Below are positions 1-5,366 of a stretch of 8,182 nt of DNA, piece after piece (positions within the stretch are counted from its first letter, which is position 1; the number at the start of each line of letters is the position of its first letter). The notes under the pieces are model-generated. The model saw nothing but the letters and a program-made list of their open reading frames with translations, made no database searches and was not told the origin of the DNA. The position numbers and the translations under genes were made by a program. This stretch comes from JACJYE01 sp964432875 (GTDB lineage Bacteria; Bacteroidota; Bacteroidia; Chitinophagales; Saprospiraceae), in contig CAYSPJ010000178.1 of assembly GCA_964432875.1 (NCBI GenBank), positions 1-8,182 of the forward strand, in the 5' to 3' direction.

Positions 1-9
1 CGATGTGAA

Positions 10-62
10 GGGTAAAGGGTAAAGGGTAAAGGGTAAAGGGTAAAGGTTAAAGGTTAAAGGGT
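10..62. repeat. Heptanucleotide tandem repeat (GGGTAAA)n
   Basis: Five perfect GGGTAAA units (10-44) are followed by two GGTTAAA variants (45-58) and a partial GGGT (59-62). The array ends 23 nt beyond the gatB stop codon, so it lies in the downstream flank of the leftward operon. The 7-bp period would shift frame if translated, and no gene covers it. It resembles a slippage-prone simple repeat. It is not the plant telomere unit, because neither strand gives TTTAGGG. The array may start earlier in a different form, because the window begins only nine bases upstream. No hairpin terminator for gatB is visible between this array and the stop codon. Confidence 0.95.
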
Positions 63-85
63 GGCCTGTCCTGAAATAAGTTGTA

Positions 86-1534
86 CTAAGCTTTTTCCAG
101 CATCTCGCGCAGCAGGCTACCGGCCACTTTAGGGTCAGCTTTGCCGGCAGAAGCCTTCATCACTTCGCCCATGAAGAAGCCCAGCAAGCCCTTTTTGCCT
201 TTGCGGTAGCGTTCGACCTCATCGGGGTTGTCGGCAAGCACTTTGGTGACGATCTGGCCCAGCAGGTTCTGGTCAGAAGTCTGGATGAGGTTGAGCGCCT
301 GGGCTACCGCCAGGGGCGTTTGCCCGGGCGTTTCCAGCAAAACGGGAAAAATGCGCTGGTAAGCCACCGCACTAGCCACCTTGCCCTCGTCGATGAGCTG
401 GATAAAAGCAGCCAGTTGGGGGTAGCTCAAGGGGAACTGGCCGATGGCGATGCCAGCCTCGTTGCAATAGGGCAGTATTTTGTTGATGATGAGGTTGGCG
501 GCAGCTTTGAAGTTGGGGGTATATTGACAAAACTCCAGGAAGTAGAGGGCCGTGGGTTGCTCCTCGGCCAAAAGGTTCGCGTCGTAGTCTGGCAGGCCAT
601 ACTCCTCCGTAAAACGAGCGTACTGCTCCCAAGGCAAGGCAGGCAAGCTGAGGCGCACCGCTTCCAGATAATCCAGGCTAAGCACCACCGGCGGCAAATC
701 CGGCTCGGGGAAATAACGGTAATCATGGGCGTCTTCCTTATCGCGTAATGGGCTGGTCTGACCAGTAGCAGGGTCAAAGTTGAGGGTTTGCTGGACTACC
801 CTGCCCCCCGACTCCAATAAATCGATCTGTCGCCTGGTTTCGTAAGAAATGGCGCGGCGGGCATAACGCATCGAGTTGAGGTTTTTGATTTCGCAGCGTT
901 CGCCCAGCCGCTCGCTACCCCTTAGGCGCACCGACACATTGCAATCGCAGCGCATTGAGCCTTGCTCCATATTGCCATCCGAAATACCGAGGTAGCGCAC
1001 CAGTTGGCGCATGGCCGACATGTAAGCATCCACTTCTTCGGCCGAGCGCAAATCTGGCTCAGAGACGATTTCCAGCAGCGGCACCCCCGCCCGGTTGAGG
1101 TCTACCTGTGAGTAGGGGCCGTCTGTATCGTGCATCAATTTGCCCGCATCTTCTTCGATGTGCACGTGGTGGATGCGCACGGTCTTCTGGGCTTCCCCCA
1201 ACTTGAGGTGCATCGCGCCGCCCACGCAGATCGGCTGCTGGTCCTGGGTGATCTGGTAACCTTTGGGCAAGTCGGCGTAAAAGTAGTTCTTGCGGTCAAA
1301 AGTGCTGCGCAGGTTGATGCGGCTGCCCAGAGCCAAGCCCAAGCGCACGGCGTACTCCAAGAGTTGCTCATTCAGGCGGGGCAAAGTACCGGGCTGGCCC
1401 AAAGATATGGGGCTGATTTGGGTATTGGGCTCGCCGCCGAAGCTGGCATCGTCTCCGCAGAAGGCTTTGCTGTGGGTGGACAATTGCACGTGTATCTCCA
1501 GGCCGATGACCGTTTCGTATTTATCGTATGGCAT
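86..1534 (-). CDS. gatB: Asp-tRNA(Asn)/Glu-tRNA(Gln) amidotransferase subunit B
   Basis: The product is 482 aa, the normal GatB length. GatB is the tRNA-binding and kinase subunit of the cytoplasmic GatCAB complex. It activates the side chain of misacylated Asp-tRNA(Asn) or Glu-tRNA(Gln) with ATP, and ammonia from GatA then amidates it. Visible family motifs are GLEIHVQL (11-18, with the E-x-H of the catalytic metal site), LGQPGTLPRLN (45-55), FDRKNYFYADLPKGYQITQ (79-97), HIEEDAGK (125-132), VDLNRAGVPLLEIVSEPD (144-161), QGSMRCDCNVSVR (191-203) and DYRYFPEPDLPP (271-282). The C-terminal third is the helical and YqeY-like tail, with GFFMGEVMKASAGKADP (452-468). The start is set at MPYDKYETVIG. 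The frame stays open for another 528 nt upstream, but that stretch overlaps the preceding gene and carries no GatB similarity. The gap to the upstream DUF3667 stop is 14 nt, so gatB is probably the last gene of the operon. gatA and gatC are not in the window. No strong Shine-Dalgarno is seen. Confidence 0.98.
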   Translation of the reverse strand: MPYDKYETVIGLEIHVQLSTHSKAFCGDDASFGGEPNTQISPISLGQPGTLPRLNEQLLEYAVRLGLALGSRINLRSTFDRKNYFYADLPKGYQITQDQQPICVGGAMHLKLGEAQKTVRIHHVHIEEDAGKLMHDTDGPYSQVDLNRAGVPLLEIVSEPDLRSAEEVDAYMSAMRQLVRYLGISDGNMEQGSMRCDCNVSVRLRGSERLGERCEIKNLNSMRYARRAISYETRRQIDLLESGGRVVQQTLNFDPATGQTSPLRDKEDAHDYRYFPEPDLPPVVLSLDYLEAVRLSLPALPWEQYARFTEEYGLPDYDANLLAEEQPTALYFLEFCQYTPNFKAAANLIINKILPYCNEAGIAIGQFPLSYPQLAAFIQLIDEGKVASAVAYQRIFPVLLETPGQTPLAVAQALNLIQTSDQNLLGQIVTKVLADNPDEVERYRKGKKGLLGFFMGEVMKASAGKADPKVAGSLLREMLEKA

Positions 1535-1548
1535 GAGGGCGTTTTTTG

Positions 1549-2652
1549 CTAAAAAACCAAGGCGCTGACCAACAGGGTAAGCACTAAAAACAAGACAAAG
1601 ATAAACAGGTAGGCATAATTGACCAGCGCATATTTGATGAAAGTCTTCACCCCACCTTGCCCGTAGAAGCGCTTCATGGCGGCATACATATAGATCAACA
1701 CCGCGAAAAAGGCCGCAAAAACCAGGTTCTCCCACGATGAATCCGGAGACAAGGCAGCGCCTGCTTTCGCAAGCAGGAGAGCGGCGCTGATCATCAGGAA
1801 GGCAAAGGAATGGTAGTGGAAGGAAAACACCAGGTGTTCCACAAAATACCGCCGCCGCCGGATGTAAAGCAGCTTCAGGATGAGCGCCAGAGCCGGCATC
1901 ATCAGCACTACCATCCAGATGAGCTTGCCCAGGAAAAAACTGGCAAAATTGCCGCCCTGCCGGAAAAACTTGACGAATTGCCCGACCTGAAGGCGCTCCC
2001 AGAACCCGGTGATGTGGTGCTTTTCGAATAACTGCTCCGGCGAGAGTTCGATAATATCCCACCAGGTGAGCGCAATATCCTGCCCTCCGTACTGGCCCCG
2101 CTCGTCTCGCTGCAAAATAACCAGGATGATGGTATCCACTTCCTCCACAACCAACAGTTTTTCCAGCGAATCCAGGGCTTGCACGGTAGCATCGCCGGGA
2201 TAGGCACGCTCAACCTTAATGCGGGCGCTGTCCAGCTGTGCGTGCAAATCGGACTGGTAAGCTTTTTTGCGGCTGCTCTCGCTAAATTCCCGCGTCCATT
2301 CCTCGATGTAACTGTTGCCCAGAAAGCCCAATATGGCGAAATGAAAGACCGCCAGGCTAAAGAATAAGCGCAGCGGCGACAGGTAGCGCTGATGCCGGCC
2401 GCGGAAGTATTCGATGCTCAGCTTGCCCGGCAAGAAAAGCGCGGCCATGGTGCGGAATACTCTGGAATCAAAATTCAGGAAGGATTCCAAAAAATCGCGC
2501 AGCAAATCGCGCAGGTTTATTTTTCCATCGGTATAGCGCTGCGCACAATTCGGGCAGTACTCCCCAAGAGGCCCCAGCGGATAATCGCAATTTCGGCAAT
2601 GCCGGTTGGGTTCTTCCATTGGTTCTCCACTGCCGAAGGGGAGGGGCGCCAT
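1549..2652 (-). CDS. DUF3667-family zinc-ribbon membrane protein
   Basis: The product is up to 367 aa and of unknown function. It opens with a small zinc-ribbon, CRNC at 19-22 and CPNC at 33-36, a CxxC-x10-CxxC arrangement expected to bind one zinc. This is followed by an amphipathic stretch (NLRDLLRDFLESFLNFDSRVFRT, roughly 46-68) and the LPGK...EYFRGRHQRYLSPLRL segment typical of DUF3667. Predicted membrane helices are near 91-112, 237-264, 273-298, 307-326 and 338-366. A charged loop of about 120 residues lies between the first two helices. The family assignment comes from the zinc ribbon, the RYLSPLRL entry into the first helix and the EHLVFSFHYHSFAFL segment (272-286). The first ATG lies 2 nt after the capA-like stop. 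A second ATG at residue 12 (2617-2619) has a GGAG five bases upstream and begins MEEPNRHC, which looks more like a natural N-terminus. The true protein may therefore be 356 aa. Its place between an envelope lipoprotein and gatB does not define a role. Confidence 0.85.
   Translation of the reverse strand: MAPLPFGSGEPMEEPNRHCRNCDYPLGPLGEYCPNCAQRYTDGKINLRDLLRDFLESFLNFDSRVFRTMAALFLPGKLSIEYFRGRHQRYLSPLRLFFSLAVFHFAILGFLGNSYIEEWTREFSESSRKKAYQSDLHAQLDSARIKVERAYPGDATVQALDSLEKLLVVEEVDTIILVILQRDERGQYGGQDIALTWWDIIELSPEQLFEKHHITGFWERLQVGQFVKFFRQGGNFASFFLGKLIWMVVLMMPALALILKLLYIRRRRYFVEHLVFSFHYHSFAFLMISAALLLAKAGAALSPDSSWENLVFAAFFAVLIYMYAAMKRFYGQGGVKTFIKYALVNYAYLFIFVLFLVLTLLVSALVF
2625..2628 (-). promoter_or_regulatory. 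Possible Shine-Dalgarno for the internal start of the DUF3667 gene
   Basis: On the minus strand GGAG lies 5 nt before the ATG at 2617-2619, and Met-12 of the longer reading frame starts there. The upstream ATG at 2650-2652 instead has the end of the capA-like gene in front of it, and no comparable motif was seen there. Bacteroidota often do without strong Shine-Dalgarno sequences, so this favours the shorter 356-residue product without proving it. Confidence 0.35.
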
Positions 2653-2654
2653 AG

Positions 2655-3824
2655 CTACTGCTTCTTCAGGATTTCACCATCTTTGGTGATTTCCAATGGC
2701 GTGTCGGGGAAATCCGCTTTAGTCAGCTCGATGAGCTTGTGGATGGCTCTTTTTTGCGGGTCAATCTTGGGGCCGTGGGCCTTTTGCTGATAAATAGGTG
2801 TAATCTGCCCGCTGAGGAATGCCCCCTGCCGGTCCACCTCAACGGTGACGAGGGGCGCGATGCCCGCCGGGCCGGCTAAGCTAAAGCGGCCATAGGTACA
2901 GAAATTGCCCAGGCTGTAGCAAATCAGCCGATCCTTGTACAGCTCTATTGCGCGGGTGATGTGGGGCCCATGGCCAAAAACAATATCCGCCCCGGCATCG
3001 ATGACGGCATGAGCGAATTTGTGCACATCGCCCCGGTTCTCCCCGTAGTAGGTTTCCGCGCGGCGCGGTACGTTTTGATGGCTAGCCCCTTCGGCACCGC
3101 CATGGAAAGAGACGATGACGATATCGCACTCCTGCTGGAGTTTGCTGACGATGGCTTTGGCCTTGGGCAGGTCGTGGATGCTGACGGTTCCGCTGTTGGG
3201 AGCGAAAGCCGCCATGCCATACTTCACCCCATCGCGTTCAATGATGGCGTACTCATCTGTACCCGCTAGCCCGGCAAAGGCGATGCCAGCTTCTTTGAGT
3301 ACGGCCTTAGTGCGCTGCCGGCCGGTGGCCCCGAAATCGCCCGAATGGTTATTCGCCAAACTGAGGAAATCAAAGCTGGCATCGACGAAGTGCTGCACGT
3401 AACTTTCTGGCGAACGGAAGACGTAGCAAACCTCCGGGTTGCGGCAGGTTTTGGCCGTGCCGCCTGAATCCAGAATAGCGCCTTCCAGATTGCCAAAGGT
3501 GACATCGGCCCCCCGCAGGATATCACGCACCTCTGCCAGTAAATCCTTCCCGCCATTGGGGGGCAAATAGCTGGTAGAGGGGTAGTTGGTGCCCAGCATC
3601 ATATCGCCGACGCCAATAACGGTAAACCGCTCCGGGGCTTTGGCTGTTTCCGCAGCGGCAGCAACCACCGGCAGGCTATCAATACTGGCAGTCGTAGACT
3701 GGGCATCATCAGGCGCCTCGCGGGCAGGGCTAGCCTGACAACTCGCCAAGCATAAAAAAAAGCTGCATACGCAAAAAAGGCTTTCAATATGAAAGCCTTT
3801 TTTGAGGGGTGATTTCATCAGCAT
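2655..3824 (-). CDS. CapA-family (metallophosphatase-fold) lipoprotein
   Basis: The product is 389 aa. It starts with a lipoprotein signal peptide: KSPLKKG, then a hydrophobic Cys-rich core, then lipobox LASC at 26-29 with Cys-29 as the lipidated residue and Gln at +2. A low-complexity Ala/Ser linker to about residue 65 leads to the folded domain. CapA/PgsA-family motifs appear in order: GVGDMMLG (71-78), GNLEG (111-115), LANNHSGDFG (156-165), SFHGG (239-243), GHGPHI (284-289) and YSLGNF (303-308). These carry the Asp, Asn and His residues expected in a calcineurin-like metal site. The family is named for CapA of Bacillus poly-gamma-glutamate capsule synthesis. No other capsule genes are present here, so that role should not be assumed. 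Met-1 and Met-3 are both possible starts. The upstream M23 gene ends 13 nt away and the next gene begins 2 nt after this one, which supports co-transcription. A terminator-shaped hairpin overlaps codons 8-18. Confidence 0.9.
   Translation of the reverse strand: MLMKSPLKKGFHIESLFCVCSFFLCLASCQASPAREAPDDAQSTTASIDSLPVVAAAAETAKAPERFTVIGVGDMMLGTNYPSTSYLPPNGGKDLLAEVRDILRGADVTFGNLEGAILDSGGTAKTCRNPEVCYVFRSPESYVQHFVDASFDFLSLANNHSGDFGATGRQRTKAVLKEAGIAFAGLAGTDEYAIIERDGVKYGMAAFAPNSGTVSIHDLPKAKAIVSKLQQECDIVIVSFHGGAEGASHQNVPRRAETYYGENRGDVHKFAHAVIDAGADIVFGHGPHITRAIELYKDRLICYSLGNFCTYGRFSLAGPAGIAPLVTVEVDRQGAFLSGQITPIYQQKAHGPKIDPQKRAIHKLIELTKADFPDTPLEITKDGEILKKQ
3773..3803. terminator. Perfect terminator-shaped hairpin within the capA-like signal-peptide codons
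   Basis: AAAAAAGGCTTTC (3773-3785) is exactly complementary to GAAAGCCTTTTTT (3791-3803) across a 5-nt loop. This gives a 13-bp stem with an A tract on one side and a T tract on the other, the form of a bidirectional rho-independent terminator. It lies 13 nt into the capA-like message counting from the second ATG, over codons for residues 8-18, rather than between genes. It could end transcripts of the upstream M23 gene, act as an attenuator governed by translation of the capA-like start, or simply be coding sequence. The inverted repeat is directly visible, but its activity is inferred. Confidence 0.55.
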
Positions 3825-3837
3825 ACGGCTGTGGTCT

Positions 3838-4815
3838 TTAATCGAATGATTGGTTGGACATTTCTGACGCCTCCACTAGTTCTTGATATTCAACGGGCGA
3901 AAGGCCGTCCATACAATAATGTATCGGATTTATTTTTTTGCCTTTGTGCATGATCTCATAATGGCAATGAGGAGCGGTAGAGGTACCCGTGTTGCCCACT
4001 AGCCCGATCTGTTGGCCGCGCACCACTTTCTGCCCTACTTTAACGTCGATGCGCTTCATGTGCGCATAAAGCGTCTTGTAGCCAAAGCCATGGTCGATCA
4101 CCACTTGGTTGCCATAACCAGAAGCCCGGCCAGATTCCACCACGGTGCCCGCGCCAGTAGCCTGGATGGGCGTGCCGATGGGGGCGGTAAAATCAATTCC
4201 CCAATGCATTTTGGGCACTTTGTAAATCGGGTGGATCCGGGTGCCAAAGCCTGATAATAAATTGACTTTGCGCGGCAGCTTGTCAGAGCGTACCGGTTTG
4301 ATGGAAGGGATGGCCGCCAACATGGCTTCCTTTTCCTTTGCCATACCGATAATCGTATCTAAAGAGCGGGACTGGATGTCCATTTGCCGCTTTAGTTTTT
4401 GAAGGTTTTGCCCTACCGAGGCAACGAGCTCGCCGGTCTTATACTGGCGCAGCGCGCCATATTGATCGTGGCCGCCGATGCCTCCTTCCCACACCCCATC
4501 ATCAATGGGGTCCATTCCGAAAATCATGCGGTGGGCGTAAGCATCGCGCTCTTGTAGCTTGTTGAGCACGTCGCGCAGGCGTTCGACTTCGCCGTTGAGC
4601 TCATTGAAGTGGATTGCCATTTCGGCAATTTCCTTGTTCAGCGTTTTCACCTCTGGCGCTGGAATCAGCTTGCGCGATACCAAGGTAAGGATGAATGCAG
4701 TGAACAATGCGGCACAAGCGAAACTGAGTACTCTTAATGCCTTCTGTCCGGTGGACATTTCAACGCGCTCGTACCTTAAGGTATGCGTGTTGTAAACAAA
4801 CTTTTCTTTCCTCAT
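3838..4815 (-). CDS. Membrane-anchored M23 (LytM-type) metalloendopeptidase
   Basis: The product is 325 aa. A basic cytoplasmic N-terminus precedes one membrane helix at about 27-47 with no signal cleavage site, so the bulk should lie in the periplasm. Residues 55-90 and roughly 131-168 look like coiled coil separated by a Gly/Asp-rich stretch. The M23 domain runs from about 185 to 300. Its zinc ligands are His-204 and Asp-208 in HWGID and His-285 in HCH. His-252 (LYAH) and His-283 match the catalytic histidines, so the enzyme appears intact. GFGTRIHPIY (189-198) and GNTGTSTAPHCHYE (274-287) are the usual surrounding motifs. The family cleaves peptidoglycan cross-links or, in degenerate members, activates amidases. 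The coiled-coil layout is common in Bacteroidota homologues, and the precise bond cut is not known. The start follows the promoter at 4963-4993, leaving a leader of about 140 nt. This is probably the first gene of the four-gene operon. Confidence 0.93.
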   Translation of the reverse strand: MRKEKFVYNTHTLRYERVEMSTGQKALRVLSFACAALFTAFILTLVSRKLIPAPEVKTLNKEIAEMAIHFNELNGEVERLRDVLNKLQERDAYAHRMIFGMDPIDDGVWEGGIGGHDQYGALRQYKTGELVASVGQNLQKLKRQMDIQSRSLDTIIGMAKEKEAMLAAIPSIKPVRSDKLPRKVNLLSGFGTRIHPIYKVPKMHWGIDFTAPIGTPIQATGAGTVVESGRASGYGNQVVIDHGFGYKTLYAHMKRIDVKVGQKVVRGQQIGLVGNTGTSTAPHCHYEIMHKGKKINPIHYCMDGLSPVEYQELVEASEMSNQSFD

Positions 4816-4953
4816 GAGTTGTCTAAATCTTAGCCATTACTAAAAATCAGCTTGGTTAATGTTTTTTTTGAGTCCTGATCAAACTTGGAGAAACTCAATA
4901 GTTACTGATGTTTTAGCTTTTCTCTCTTCCACTTTGTTTGGCGTCTCTTTCCA

Positions 4954-4965
4954 TTGGCTTGCCAA
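4954..4965. promoter_or_regulatory. Small palindrome at the predicted transcription start of the M23 operon
   Basis: TTGGC (4954-4958) and GCCAA (4961-4965) form a perfect 5-bp inverted repeat around TT. It overlaps the distal end of the predicted -7 element and the expected start site of the leftward promoter, a position where a repressor could bind. A 10-base palindrome can arise by chance, so the regulatory reading is inference. Confidence 0.25.
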
Positions 4966-4993
4966 AAATAAGCGGCCTGATTTGAAACGCAAA
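4963..4993 (-). promoter_or_regulatory. Predicted Bacteroidota-type promoter for the M23-capA-DUF3667-gatB operon
   Basis: On the minus strand TTTG (4993-4990) is followed after 19 nt by TATTTTTG (4970-4963). This matches the -33 TTTG and -7 TAnnTTTG elements recognised by the primary sigma factor of Bacteroidota, at an accepted spacing. The transcription start would fall near 4957, leaving a leader of roughly 140 nt before the M23 start codon. The three downstream genes follow at gaps of 13, 2 and 14 nt, so this could serve all four. The match is direct, and its use is inferred. Confidence 0.6.
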
Positions 4994-4999
4994 ATTTTA

Positions 5000-5024
5000 T
5001 GACTATTATTTATCAACATAGTCA
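5000..5024. promoter_or_regulatory. Inverted repeat TGACTAT-N11-ATAGTCA upstream of the M23 promoter
   Basis: A perfect 7-bp inverted repeat (5000-5006 and 5018-5024) with an 11-nt spacer sits just upstream of the leftward -33 element. An overlapping direct repeat of TCAACATA covers its right half. The size and place suit a dimeric transcription factor site, but no known operator is recognised. Confidence 0.25.
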
Positions 5025-5048
5025 ACATAATGCGAATTCTAGGCTGTC

Positions 5049-5069
5049 TTATCACCGATAAAGTGATAA
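5049..5069. promoter_or_regulatory. Inverted repeat TTATCAC-N7-GTGATAA in the divergent intergenic region
   Basis: A perfect 7-bp inverted repeat (5049-5055 and 5063-5069) encloses a 7-nt spacer, 21 bp in all, roughly midway between the two divergent genes. The spacer contributes a direct repeat, GATAAA at 5057-5062 and 5065-5070. It has the shape of an operator. It could also form a weak hairpin with a short A run, but it lacks the G/C-rich stem of a terminator. Confidence 0.3.
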
Positions 5070-5366
5070 AAAATGGCTTTATTGCCTAATTTTAAAGTGT
5101 TTTCAAGTATGGTAATGCCCGACCTTTTGTCCAGGCAGCGACAAAGATGAAGAATGTAATTCAGAAAACTGGTGTTTTAAATAAATTTTAACGGTCGTTA
5201 AGAAGGCGGGCGGTGGGGGTGATTGTCAGTTACCCCTTGCAAAACCAGATGAGCGCTGCATTTTCAAAATCACCAAAATCTTCTCCTTTACACCTATTAT
5301 ATGTCTGCAAATCAGCCTATCTTCGCCGCTTGATTGCAAAAATCGGAATTTAAAGGTACCACCACT

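Larger units (their letters stand above)
4816..5366. other. AT-rich divergent intergenic region between the M23 gene and alaS
   Basis: These 551 nt separate the two outward-reading transcription units and are clearly more AT-rich than the flanking genes. They hold the leftward promoter, three short inverted repeats listed separately, and a direct repeat of TCAACATA at 5013-5020 and 5022-5029. No coding region with credible features was found on either strand, nor a tRNA. I could not identify a convincing rightward promoter for alaS: several 7-of-8 matches to TAnnTTTG occur (for example 5182-5189 and 5318-5325), but none has TTTG at the right distance. Confidence 0.8.

Noticed and set aside
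10..62. Telomere-like repeat
   Set aside because: The unit is GGGTAAA, not TTTAGGG or its complement, and it flanks ordinary bacterial genes.
320..748. Plus-strand open frame opposite gatB
   Set aside because: It is wholly antisense to well-conserved gatB sequence and has no motif of its own. Several similar shadows across the window were dismissed for the same reason.
1535..2062. In-frame open extension of gatB by 176 codons, suggesting a fusion protein
   Set aside because: It overlaps the DUF3667 gene in another frame, shows no family motif, and GatB has its normal length and start at 1534. It is an open shadow frame in GC-rich DNA.
3599..3787. Minus-strand frame beginning with a hydrophobic stretch inside the capA-like gene
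   Set aside because: It starts with TTG, is in a different frame from the clear CapA motifs, and the lipobox belongs to the longer frame. The hydrophobic look comes from overlapping the signal-peptide codons.
4868..4898. Possible hairpin TTGAGT...ACTCAA in the M23 leader
   Set aside because: Only 6 bp of stem with a loop of about 19 nt. Too weak to call as a terminator or riboswitch.
5334..5366. TTG start adding 11 residues to AlaRS
   Set aside because: The added residues are not part of the family, and ATG at 5367 gives the standard N-terminus.
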